A DNA stretch of 64,000 bases, taken from the NCBI GenBank assembly GCA_009741485.1, contig CM019218.1:42826681-42890680 (forward strand), given 5' to 3'. The notes under the pieces are model-generated. The model searched no databases. It was not told the DNA's origin and saw nothing but the letters and a program-made list of their open reading frames with translations. Made by a program: the position numbers and the translations under genes. Below are positions 49,901 to 61,545 of this stretch, one piece after another. The first letter of the stretch is position 1. Each line of letters opens with the position of its first letter. This stretch comes from Malurus cyaneus samueli (Eukaryota; Chordata; Aves; Passeriformes; Maluridae).

Positions 49901-51735
49901 AGCCTTCTACTAAAGCTGTAGTGATTAAACCTCAGTGCCATTATCTCAGTTGTTTTTCATTTTCTGGCCAAGATATAAAAAAAAGATCTAAATCCCATTA
50001 ACAGCTAAGAAAATTTATGGTCTGAATTGTACAGTACTATGCAAATCATAACACCTGTTCCAGTCTTCATGCTTATGCTTCTTACTGTTCATCTTTGACC
50101 CTGTCCAATTCTCAGTATTTATCTTTTACCCTTTTCCCAATCATTTTTAGTTTTATATCTGATCACTAGAAAAACTGCTGTTACTTGTGAGGGTTTCTTT
50201 TCAAACTGGGTGTGTGGTGAATTAACACTGGCTTTAAGATGGCATATAAGAGGAAAGGATAAGCTGTAATGGCATGCTATTATTTATTGCCTCTTAAGCT
50301 GTCTTCTACTCAATTATTGTTTTAAAAATTGAGATCCGTAAAAAGTGCTAGAAGACACTAGGTGTTAATGGCACCAAATTTGAAGGGGTGGGTCAATCTG
50401 TATGTCATATATGTTTGGGCATTTTGTAATAATTACCTTGTTGTAATTCATTCCTTATTGTATTTCCTTCTGCTTTTGATGGGGAATATTAGATTGCCCT
50501 TGACAGTCTATTGCACCGAAGGTATTAGCAACATATATTATTTGCTACTGTCAAAATGTGTGTGTTTATTACACACTAAAGATGGCCATTCATTTAAGAA
50601 AGGCATAACTATTCATTGTACCACCATAATTAAGTAATGAATAAAGAAAAATTAGGGCTTTAGATAGTTAACAAGGGAAATTTAACACTTGCTCACCCTT
50701 ACCCAAAACCTATAGATGTAAAAAAAAAATGGAATACAAATTTTCTCTGGAGTTTAAAAGTAAGAGAAGGAGACTATGCAGTGGAAGCTTCTGAAAATGC
50801 TGTGATTTGAGTAATTTACATCTAGATTTAAGAAAATAAAAAGTATACCTCAGAAAGCAGCTATGTCTGCAAAAAACAGAGATGATAAAAAGAGCCATGT
50901 GCCTCCACATTCAGATAAATTATGGAATATTGTTCAATCACGTTTGTCTGTATTCTTTGAAAGGAAAAACCAACGTGTGCTTGATTGATCAAATATAATT
51001 TTATTGTTGGTCTTTCTTACTGTTTGTTTTATTTGTCAGGCAGTCTTCTTTTTCCAATAGTTTGAAGTAACTCTTATGTCAGAACGAACAAGCACCGATG
51101 TCTATAAAACAATTGTGTACATAAGCAGTCTCGTTCGTAAAAAGGATGCATTTAAATAAAGTAGGTAAATAGAGGTGAGAGGACAATTCTTGTCTAAGGA
51201 ATGAACCCTGCGCAAGAAGCCTACCTACCAAGTACCCTTGTGTTACATAACGTCTCACTACAAAGATGGGAAGAGATAGGAATAAGCAGTGGAGCCTTCA
51301 GAGTGACAGGATTAGTTAGTGTTCTAATTGTTGGGCTAAAAGGGGCTTTTATTTCACAAATCCAGTCCAGAGAGAAAGTGCTGAATATTGGTGTATTTTT
51401 CCCGTCCTACATAATACATTTTTTTCTTTAAATGCCAGAGAGAAATTCAGATTTTTTTTTGTTTGTTTGTTTTCTGCACTTAACAGTATCTACAACTGGG
51501 CAGGAATCACTGTGCAACAGAAATCACTGTTGTAGCTGTAGACACAAAATCCCATCCTACTTTAGGGAAGATGTTGGTTACATGTTAGGAGGAGGTCAGT
51601 GCATGATCATTCATGCAACATAGGAAAAGGCAGAAGTGGAGGAAGGAGTTAAGAGAAGGAGAAAAAGAAGATAAGTCTGTGAGAATAGAGTATTTGTCTG
51701 CTTATTTGAGCAGTTAAGTGTTCAAAAGACTGGTT
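43906..51735. other. AT-rich non-coding stretch
   Basis: About 7.8 kb with no recognised gene or large repeat. An 89-codon open plus-strand frame at 47841-48107 runs into a TTGG|GTAAGT donor-like site, but it has no recognisable motif and an AT-driven residue mix. Other open frames are shorter. Confidence 0.6.
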
Positions 51736-51924
51736 CTTTTTTCTTTTTTCTTTTTTCTTTTTTCTTTTTTCTTTTTTCTTTTTTCTTTTTTCTTTTTTCT
51801 TTTTTCTTTTTTCTTTTTTCTTTTTTCTNTTTTTTCTTTTTTCTTTTTTCTTTTTTCTTTTTTCTTTTTTCTTTTTTCTTTTTTCTTTTTTCTTTTTTCT
51901 TTTTTCTTTTTTCTTTTTTCTTTT
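51736..51924. repeat. (CTTTTTT)n heptamer microsatellite, about 27 units, one N
   Basis: A very regular seven-base unit, C plus six T, is repeated for about 190 bases. At 51829 the pattern is broken by an N and an extra-length unit. The complementary strand reads (AAAAAAG)n and produces a lysine/glutamate/arginine repeat frame that is not a protein. The true length is doubtful, because repeats of this type are hard to sequence and assemble. Confidence 0.95.
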
Positions 51925-52144
51925 CATTTTATCACAACGTCTTTATTTAAAGATGCTGAAATGGACTCTTGAAAATACATACCTGGGAAGAAAAACCACC
52001 ACCACCCCCAAAATGCAAAACCCCTTTGAGATAGTTTGAAAAAATGAATTGCTGACCAGACATTCTTTCTTTAGAGTATTCATCGTGTCGGTGAGTTCTC
52101 AAGCCAGTCAAACAACTGTGGGACCAGAGTGTGCTCACTTGATA

Positions 52145-52456
52145 GCAGCCTTCCAGTATGTAAAGGGGGCTTACAATAAGGCTGGAGTGGGACTTTTCAG
52201 GGGGCATAGTGATAGAACAAGGGAGAATGCCCTTAAGCTGAAGGAGGGTAGTTTAAATTAGATAATAGGAAAGAGGTTTTTACTGTGAGGATGGTGAGGC
52301 ACTGAACAGGTTGTGGACTTCTCATTTCTGGAGATGTTCAAGGCCAAACTGGATGAGGGTCTCTGAACCACCTGGTGTAGTGAAAGGTATTCCTGTTCGT
52401 GAGATGGAACTAGGTAGTCTTTAGGGTCCCTTCCAACCTACCCATTCTACGAGTCC
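52145..52456 (+). mobile_element. CR1 LINE, 3'-end fragment
   Basis: In order: 'cagccttccagtatgtaaag', 'actgtgaggatggtgaggca', 'ctggagatgttcaaggcca', 'aactggatgagggtctctg', 'gaactaggtagtctttaggg', 'tcccttccaacctacccatt'. These follow the avian CR1 3' end closely. The plus orientation is shown by the 'cccttccaac' terminus on the right. It is 5'-truncated at about 310 bases, as is usual for CR1. No intact coding. Confidence 0.9.
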
Positions 52457-55400
52457 ATAATTTGCCCAAGCTCGTGTTTGTGTTCAGCACCATGGCCAGG
52501 GCAAAAGGTAGGGATACATAACAGGGACGACAGAATGTAGAAATAATTTGTAAGAAAAAGTAACTTTTCCATGGATGTGTTGCTGACTGTAGATTCAGTG
52601 GATGATCAGTAGCATATGATCAGCAAGATTTACCAGGCACAAAACTGCTTGATTTCCTCCTCCCCCTGATAGTCAGTCATTAACTGCCTGTTTGTTTCTC
52701 CTGTAAGTCAGAGCTGCCAGTAAGTAAGGTAAATGTACTATATTTATAAACTCCTTATCAGAAGTGGAAGACAATAACGCCCAAAGGGCACTTATGGTCA
52801 TGCTCCCTTCAATAGTGCTTAACTAACTTCTTTAGCACCTCAAGTCAGGAGTTTGAATGTTTATTCTAGGAAGCACATTCCAAGTAAGAGAAAAACACAA
52901 GAAACATAAGAAAATCAAAACTGAATCTGAAGATGTAGTTTAGCTTCAGGTAGTGAATAAAGAATATGCACAAAGGATGTGCACAAATATGCTTTCTGTC
53001 TGCCTCTGTATCACAACTATAAAAAAGATCTTCATAACTCGTGCTCTTCCCCACCCTGCCCAAACAGTTAGTAATCAGTGGCACATCCCTTGTAAGAAAA
53101 CTTTTATAACAAAACTAAGTGTGGAAACTTAAGGGAGAGGGAAGGGAGAGAGATTCTTATTTACAAAACTTCTAAATTAGTTTATTTTATCCTCTTCATT
53201 CCCTCTCTCCTGAATTTCATTCAACTGCCCTTGCACACACATGTATTTGCAAGCATTGAGCTTGAGTTGCCAAATTTTACCAGGTTCGGCCACAAATGTT
53301 GGTGTGCAAGGTAGAAGAAAAGAGAGATTGCTGTCAATGCCCACTGCATTTATTTTTCCTTGATTGGTGGTGACAAGCTATTTGGTACAGAGCAGTATAC
53401 TTTTGTCTTTTGCTGTTAAGATGTGGTCATTTGCTACAGCATGTGGCTTATTTCAGCTTTTTTTCAAATCTTAGATCTGCTTACTGCTTATTGTCTGTTT
53501 TCCCCCATTTGAGTTATATGCCATTAGACTGTTTTCTTGTGAAATAATGGAAAGGGAATGAAATAAGTGACATGGCGCTACTTATTTCCATCCTCCTGAT
53601 CTCAGGGTGCAGGTCTCCCACTGTCAAGTCATCTGTGCTGTGGTCTTAGCATAGTGCAGGTCTTTTTTTCTCTGTATGTGGACAACACAGTTCCACTTTA
53701 ACCCTGGTAGCAGGGTCTTGGAAACAGCATTCTTAGTCAGAATTTTGGGCTGTTCTGTCAATACCAGCTCTACTGCTTCTTCCAATGCTCATAGACATTT
53801 CCCTTCATATACATTCACATTCCTACCACCAGCATCTAGTTCTGGGTCTAGTTCTGGAAGTCATCGATTTTTAATGGTGTAACTCACACTCAATGGCACT
53901 TCATATGGAAGATACACTGATTAATGGGAAAAGTGGTGTAGGGGAATACAGGCAGCCATAGTCATCTGTGTCCATAGCTGTTCAAATTCCATCAATGAGA
54001 CGCATCTGAATACATCCCAGGTCCTTATAAATGGTTAATAGATCACCACTAGAAGTTTACGGGTTAGCATTCTGACCTTTTATAGTAAGAAAATATGCTT
54101 CTTGGAATGGAATGACCAGAATAAGAGTTTTGGATTTTTTTTCAGTGTGGTCCCTCCATGAACGCATATAGACTATTACAGTGTTATTTTGTGTCTTGTT
54201 CTCTGTGCCTTTAGTAACACTATGTGAACATTTTACACGTCACTAATCATTTAGATGGTATTATTTTATACTTGTAACATTGGTTTCAAGGGTATTTTTC
54301 CTGACAACTGATAACTAGCATTGTGCTTTTATGTGTCTGTAGGAAGGAAGACAGTGTATAAGAAGACAGTCTATCAGAAGAAAAGATAGGAAGACAGCCT
54401 GGACACATTGGAATTTTTTTTAATTCACATTCTGTATAGGTAGTCACTGACTTTCATCTAAAGGGTTTTTTCCCTCTCAGCATTGTAGACTTGTTCTGCA
54501 GTTTTCTTTCAGTTTAGTTTTGACTTTTCTGGATAATATTGGATTTTAACAAATGGTGTAACTTCACAGTTCACCACTCTTAAACCTTGACAGCGCCCAC
54601 CAGTTATTTCTGCCTGTTATGACAACTGACATTCCTACAACTTGTTTAAATATCTAGAACAGTTGATAATCCAGGAGGTGACTACCTGTGGGACCTTGTC
54701 CTTCAATTACTGTTAAAATTTAGCAGTTTGGTACTTGAGCTTCTTTAGAACATTTAAGGGATGCCATCTAGCTTGGAAGGTTGTTTTAACTGTTCAGTTT
54801 ATCAATTTATTCCAAAATCTCCTTTTTATTGATTTGTACAAATATGTTATTTTGCCTCTATTACTGCGTTGTTTGGTCATGCTGTTTTTTTGTTCTCAAT
54901 GCTAGTTCTTTTAGGTCTGTGTTGGTTTGTACTACTCACCTACTTGAGCCTTTAATATGCTGCCTGCAAACAGCTATGATATCACTCCTTATTTTGATTG
55001 ATTTGTTCATGGGCATTTCCCATTTTTAAAGTCAAATATTTATCTGTTATTAATAGCTTTATTACTCCTATAGGTGTTAAATTATGCATATTAAAGCATT
55101 ATTCAGCAATCTCATATCTCCATTCCTACCTATAGCAGACAAGTGTCTACAAAAACACATTGCCAACCCAGTTCTCTCTGTGCTCGATACTCAGATTTCC
55201 AATGATGTGTCTCTGGTGTCTCTGTCTTATTGAAAATCTTGTTCTAACCTGATGTCCATTGAAAAACAAGAAAAACAAACGAAAAAAGTCTCCCTGCTAA
55301 ACCCCACCCCCTAGCAATTGAAGAAAAATAAATTGCATTGTTATAAATGTAGAATTTAAGAATCTACCCAGGAAAAAAAAAAGGAATTTTTAAAATAGGT

Positions 55401-55762
55401 GTTCATAATGTAGCTACAAATACCTCCTTGATCCAAAATTACTCTGTTTCAGCAGCTGAACATTCCACATCCCACAAGAGTAAGCTTTAAATTTGTAACA
55501 GAAAGCTGTGCCAGCTTACTGAAGGTGGTGCGTAACATATGGATGGAGGCATTGGGCATGTAGGTGCTCTAGATCTAATTGTCATTTCTAATGTTGTGTC
55601 TCTGTGACGTATCACAGAGGAGGTTGCAAACTCAGAACTGGGAAGGTATAGAGAGATCAGGCTGTGTCTCACAAAAATACATTTGTCACTAGCAATGCTC
55701 ATGATCTTGTGAAAATTTTTGTTAGGTTTTCCAGAGAATTAAGAAATAGGTTCATGGGAAAT
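52457..55762. other. Non-coding stretch, nothing recognised
   Basis: AT-rich unique sequence. A short GAAGACAG-type repetition lies near 54345-54395. No gene or larger repeat is supported. Confidence 0.55.
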
Positions 55763-56150
55763 TGTGCTGGTTTTGTCTGGAAGAGAGTTAATTTTCTTCA
55801 TAGTAACTGATATGGGGCTGTGCTTAGGATCTGTGCTGAAAACAGTTGATAACAGCTCCTCATCCCACCAGCAAAGAGGCTGAGGTTACACAAGGAGTTG
55901 TGAGGGGACACAGCCAGGACTACTGAGCTCAGCTGAACAAAAGAATATTTCACATTATATGGCTTTGTGCTCAGCAATATAAAGCTGGGGCAAGAAGAGG
56001 AGAGGAAGAGACACATTTGAAGTGCTGTCATTTTGTCTTGCCAAGTAACCATTACATGTAATGTAATCCTGCTTTCCCGTTGGTTCATGGCATTTTACAG
56101 TTGTGAACAGAACTTGTCTTTTTTTTAAATGGCTTTTGTTTTTTACTACT
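55763..56150 (+). mobile_element. 5' part of an avian ERV-type LTR
   Basis: It starts 'tgtgctggttttgtctgg' and continues 'agagttaattttcttcatag' and 'gtgctgaaaacagttgataac'. Around 55975 it has 'caatataaagctgg', a U3 TATA box, and then 'cttgccaagtaaccattac'. This is the same dispersed avian LTR family as 18056-18652. The 3' part (the 'atctcaaccca' section) is missing, so it is truncated. It could have supplied a TATA promoter once; now it looks decayed. Confidence 0.7.
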
Positions 56151-57848
56151 CTTTGGCAAATTTTTACTCATGCTATTTAGTGATTTTTGTATTAACAGAG
56201 TTCCAGACAGGAAGTAGCTATTGTGAGATGCATTTGATTACTACCTGGGGTAATAATAAATGAGAATATGAATGGTGGCAAAGAAGGATATTAAGTGTAT
56301 TTTTAAAAATCCAAATGACAGTATTTAGGCAGTTGTTATTCTGACATACCAGTCTTGGATTGAATGCAATTATCTGACATGGATTGTGTAGAGAATTAGA
56401 AACTGGAATCTTCTTTTAATTTTCACTGTGTATCCTTGTTACTACTTTGCTCTCTTTCAGCTAATCAAACTAGAAAGCTTTTTCTTAAATCTCGTGTAGT
56501 CTGTGCATGTACTCTTGTCTAACTTACGTTCATGACTCAGTAGTATGCACTAATCTTCTGTTCACATCAGACTCCTTTCATATTTTTTACATTTACTTTG
56601 TGAAATGGGAGTTGCCAGATTGTATGGGAGTTTCTCAGTTATCACACAAAGAGGATACACCTCCTTAGTCAATTAGAGAGTGTATTATGAAAGTAAATGC
56701 CATAAGTTAAGCATCAATCACTTCCATGTTCATCCAGGTGTGCTTTGTTTGCTGGCCTACTTTAATACTATTTATATAATCAGAGTCAAGATAACATTCA
56801 GGATTATATAAATACTGTTCAGCTTCATAAAACCAAATTCTGTTAGTTCAAAATTACTGAATTATTGCCTGCACCTTTCATGAAAATGTCATCTAGTCAT
56901 CCCAATATAGGATGAGGAGAAGTGCTCTTTTCAAGTACACTGTCCCCTCAGTTAAAAATTATTCTTTTTGAGTTTGCAGTTTATTTTGGCTCAGTTCCAC
57001 ATGCTAGCTTACATGAGAGAGACCTAACAAGTGCAGGGTCACAGCACGAAAATGGCAGTTTCATCCAAAGAGGAAGTTTTTTTCTTCAACAGCTAAAAAG
57101 TCGCTCCTATTAAAACTTACATAATCCATATTTTCTAATCTGTGTTTCTGTTTACATTCTGTGTGTTGGATATAGATTTGTATAAAATAAATACTGTCAT
57201 TTGTAGAAATAGTAGTAATTAAAATCTAATACAACATCAGTCAGTTCAGGGGTATGTTTTGCTTTGATTTGGATGACTCAATTGAAAAATGTTCCTGTGA
57301 TGACAAAATGAAAAAAAAACAAATTTAGAAAATGAAATGAAAGAGTTGAAACAGGCTTTTCTTTGACATATCTGTATTCATAAATTCTTGCAAAGAAAGG
57401 AAAAAGTTTACTCCCAAATGCATGTAACAGTAACAGAAAACAATAATTTATCAGATGATGTCTATAAGTGTGATTTACATTTTGTTGTATTACAATAGTC
57501 TTCTTCACAAGCTCATATGCCTGTCTCAGTCTTTCCATTTCTGTAATATCCTAAGCTATGTTGAGCACTTTATAATAATTCTACATTAAAGTCTGACCAT
57601 TTTTTAATATTTTTTGTTGTTTTAAGCACTGTTTTTGAATCATGGATGATTTACAAAAGAACCCACTCTTGTCAGACACGTCAGCACTTGGATTCAATCC
57701 CTTCAGAGTAAATGCCCATTTGCATTGTTGGTTTACAGATAAGCCTATTCAATCAGGCCTCAAATACTAAAAAAAGATCTTTTATTAATTGTATGGCCCT
57801 TTGAGATGGTGAAGAGATGTTTCTGTAATAATTTAGGTACAGGTATAT
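56151..57848. other. Non-coding stretch, nothing recognised
   Basis: AT-rich unique sequence between two LTR fragments. Short open frames only. Confidence 0.55.
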
Positions 57849-58090
57849 GTGGGTTTACATGGTGAGATTTTGGTAGGAGGGGAGCTGCAGTGGGGGCTCT
57901 GTAGAAGGAGGCTTGGACAGCCCCTGTGCCAGACACAGACATTGCCAGCTGGCTCCACACCTACCACAGCACACAGTTGAGCTCATCAGCCACACTGGTG
58001 GTTGGAATTCTATTAATGTATTTGGAAATGTATTTAAGAAAGGCTAAAATGCTGTGTAGCAGGGAGAGGAGGGAGAAACACCCTGTTGAG
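57849..58090 (+). mobile_element. Dispersed avian LTR-like repeat, fragment
   Basis: The words 'gtgggtttacatggtgagat', 'ttttggtaggaggggagctg', 'cccctgtgccagacacagac', 'attgccagctggctcc' and 'tgtatttaagaaaggctaaaa' occur in the order I recall from a dispersed avian LTR family distinct from the one at 55763. The 3' limit is uncertain, and GC-rich text continues to about 58150. Identification is from memory of repeat wording and is not searched. Confidence 0.5.
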
Positions 58091-58904
58091 GAGGGGTTGT
58101 GAGAGAGCTGCTGGCTGAAGGCTCACAGCCAGCCAAGCTGAACCCATCACAGCTGGAAAAAATCAAGATTCTCTGTATCTAATTACAGGATTGGCAGACT
58201 ACAGCAACACTTAATGCAACATTAGTGAAGTACTGTTCTGAACTCAAAACTTTGCTCTGATCTCTGTCTTGGGAAAGTACAGAGAAGATATTATCACTTA
58301 TCTCGCGGACTTGCTTTCGATTTTATATTTCTATTAAGCTATTTGCTTATAGCAAACATCTCTTACAGAGTTGTTATGAAATACTTTTACCTCTATAATG
58401 TTTCTAGCCTGCGTAAGCATTGCCAGAAAAATAACTGTTCTTCAGACTGGGCAGAGAAAGGGGGTTGTACTCTGTTATCCATGTTCTTCATGCTCTTACA
58501 CATCAGCAACCTTCTGTTGTGCTATGTTCAGCTAAGTATTCCTTTCCAGGTCAAGATAAGAATTCAGCATTTTTTTAAAATTATTTTTATGTTTGCATAA
58601 TCTGAGAAACATTTTTAAAGGTAGATAACCTTTACAATTTTGGGCTTATATCCATACCAAAGTTTCTGTTCCTATGAGCTGTATTTTATATCAAATGTTT
58701 GGATTAAACATGATCACATCTCTCCTCCCTTTTCTCATGAATAATTCCCTATAATTTCTGCATTGTAGAGTCATGTTCACACCTGCTTTTCTGTCTTTGG
58801 AAAAGGGGAAAAAAAAAGTATTCTGTGCAAAACTGATGTGTTTCAAAATAAGGAGAGCCTTAGAGTCCAAGGATTCAGGCATCGAAATACAATTGATTAG
58901 TTAT

Positions 58905-58940
58905 AAGTGACCTACAATGGACATCTAGTCCAACTGTATT
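58905..58940 (-). mobile_element. Short CR1 3'-end remnant
   Basis: 'gacctacaatggacatctag' followed by 'tccaactg' matches the complement of the CR1 3' terminus. It sits just before a longer CR1 fragment of the same orientation, so there are two CR1 3' ends side by side. Confidence 0.45.
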
Positions 58941-58949
58941 CCTACAGGA

Positions 58950-59310
58950 GATGATAGGATGGCTTGCTTTGGAAGGGACCTTGGAGATCATTTACTTACA
59001 AGCCCCCTACCATGGGTAGGGACAACTCCCACTAGATCAGGTTGCTCAAAGGTTGCCACTGAACTTGGCTTTGAACACATACAGAGATGGTGCATCCACA
59101 GCTTATCTGGGCAACCCACCCCAGTTTCTCACCCCTCCTTAAAGTAACGAATTTCATTCTAATATTCAAATCTACCATCCTTGATCTTAAACCCATTCCC
59201 TCTTGTCCTATCACTACATGCCTTTGTAAAAAGTCCCTCTCCAGCTTTCTTGTAGACCCCCTTTCAGTACTGGAAGGTGATCTAAGGTCTGTCCAGAGTT
59301 TTCCCCGGGC
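58950..59310 (-). mobile_element. CR1 LINE, 3'-end fragment
   Basis: The complement of the avian CR1 3' region is clear: 'ttggaagggaccttggagat', 'ccatgggtagggacaactcc', 'actagatcaggttgctcaaa', 'agatggtgcatccacagctt', 'atctgggcaaccca', 'ttccctcttgtcctatcact' and 'aaaaagtccctctccagctt'. The element is on the minus strand and 5'-truncated at its right end near 59310. Open frames across it, such as the 113-codon plus-strand one at 59087-59428, are shadows. Confidence 0.92.
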
Positions 59311-61492
59311 TGATTTTTTTTTAAAAGATTTTCCTCTTTACTGGTGCAGGCATCTCCTTGTTCAGAATGCTGGATGTGTTATACATATTGGGACAGGAAT
59401 TTTGTGGAGGTGCAAGTATCAAAACTGAGATACTCTGATGCTTTGCGTAACAGTTCTTTTGAACATTGATTACCCACAGTTTGAAGTTATAATAATTTCT
59501 TTTTTTCCAAACACTTTTCATCCAGCCTTTACAAAATTTGAATGTAGGCCTAGTAGATGTGATGGACTGGATGGCATGGACTGTCAGTGTCACTATTGGC
59601 ATTTTATAGTGAAGATAATTGACTTCTGAGAATTGACATTTGAAAAAGCAGGAACTGAAAAGGAAAAGCATGAAAAATCCTCAAAAGTATTCTTCAGTTT
59701 TGCTTTCTTTTTCTCCCCTTCCAAAAGACACCGTGGGAAGTAATCTGATTGAAATTTTGAAAGTGCATAAATATAAATAGTGCAAAATATCATGGAAGTG
59801 TGTAAAGGAAAAAATTTCACAGGTTGTCTGATTCATCACCTCTCAAGATGTTCTTCAATACACATTGTTATATTCACAATGTTGCTGTGATACAATGCTC
59901 TATATTGACGATATAGTCTGATGATTCAAACATTAGTTATAAAGTCATGTTAGGAAGTGTGCACAGCAGCTGGAAGATTTGGATACGAGTCAGATGTATT
60001 CTTGCCTTTGACGTAGTTATTCCCTGTCCTACAATACTGAAGGCACTATTAACCACGTAACTGCTGACTTACACAAGAGACAAAGTTAAAGTTTACCATT
60101 GCTGTGGCAAGTTTGCTATACTTTCAAGCAGAGCAAATTAAACCAACAGGATTGTAATATTTGGTGATAAGAAGAGCAGGACTAAAGATTTTTAGCAATT
60201 CTTACTTCAAATGGACTCGATTTTTTGTAGTGTCCTGTGGAACCATTTCCATAGTTATACTGTGGCTTAGGATATTGTTTTTCTCAGCTATTTGATATTA
60301 AATCTTAAACCTGTGAAATCCTGTCAGTTCAGTAGAACTGTTGAGTACATGCCATAAACAAAGCCATTGTATTAGGAGTTTAGAAAAATGGGAAAAGTTT
60401 CATTTATCAGACACATATATTGTATGAGCAGTAATATTTGGAGCGTCTTTCAAAAATTCTTGTTTTGAAAGCTGAAAAAAAAATCTCATAGAAAATGTTG
60501 CTTTGGAGGAAATATCGATATGTTGCTGCAAAAAGGAAAGCGAGAGTGAAGAATTTGCTATCCAATTTTTTGACAGTGATTCTGATTTTCCATATAAAAA
60601 TACTAAGTGAATGCAAATTTACTTCAGTTTGCCTTCAGTGTTAATAGGAATTTTGAGACAAGGAGGTGGTAGAAAATATTAGTAGAGGAAATTTGCAATT
60701 AAAATAAGCATGCTTACTTCATTTCTTATTTAAATTCTCTCTAACCTCTACTTGATATGTGAGCTTCATAGAGAGAGCACAGGTTTAAGTACACAGGTTT
60801 TGTCTGGAATATTTTCCAGCATCTTAGTGATTCTGAAGTACTTTCAGAAAAAAAAATCCTCTCCAGAGGACAGAGGAAAGAAAGCACATTTTGCCAGTAT
60901 TTTTTCCCCCAGCTTTTCCCACAGAGAAAATAAAAGATTTGGAAAATCTCACACCCCTGGGGTAAAATTACCAGAGGGCAAGGTATGTGAAGTGTAATTC
61001 CCTTGATGCCTTTTCCATGCCATCTCTTCTTGGCTCAGTCCATTTCCCTGTAGAAAATCCCACAGATGCTTAAGCGAAGTAGAACAGTTCTAATTTTTTT
61101 TAAAAATCATCAAATATTTTTCCTTGTGTATTGATGCAGAAGCTGCTGTGCTGAGGCTTTTTGCAGACTAAAATTTTCCAGAAGCTAAGTGTTGGCAGGA
61201 AAGCTTACTAGTTGAAGTTACTATTTCCTACATCCCTTTCTAATCTTGAGTATCATGTGTTTATCCCCTGTCATATCTAACTGGAAGAGAAGGAAATGTT
61301 TTGCAACTTAGTCTCAGAGGATGAGCTTTCAAAGAAGAAAGTAGTATGAGTGGAAAATGGATGCTATTCTTAAAATTTCTATGCCAAACCACGTAAGGAA
61401 GGGCATGTGAGAATGCTGTGTTTCAGTCAGCATCAGCAGATACCTCTCACTATTGTATTTGTTGGAATCAAAAGCAATGCCCATAACCCAAA
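59311..61492. other. Non-coding stretch, nothing recognised
   Basis: AT-rich unique sequence. Overlapping open frames up to 116 codons lie on both strands around 59.3-59.8 kb without recognisable motifs. Confidence 0.55.
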
Positions 61493-61545
61493 GGCTGCTC
61501 AAGGTCACAGTGATGAAATTAGAGGCAGAGCTGAGATTAGTCCAA
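61493..61545 (+). mobile_element. MIR / CORE-SINE-like relic
   Basis: 'gctcaaggtcacagtgatga' and 'gaggcagagctgagattagt' match the conserved MIR core ('cccaaggtcac...ggcagagctgggatt') with a few changes. This is an ancient amniote SINE, about 50 bases kept. It is short, so a chance match is possible. Confidence 0.5.

Noticed and set aside
51649..51972. Lysine/glutamate/arginine repeat frame (minus) and its phenylalanine-rich counterpart (plus)
   Set aside because: Pure translation of the (CTTTTTT)n microsatellite, with an N inside.
59087..59428. 113-codon plus-strand open frame
   Set aside because: It runs antisense through a CR1 3'-end fragment; CR1 3' regions often give such shadows.
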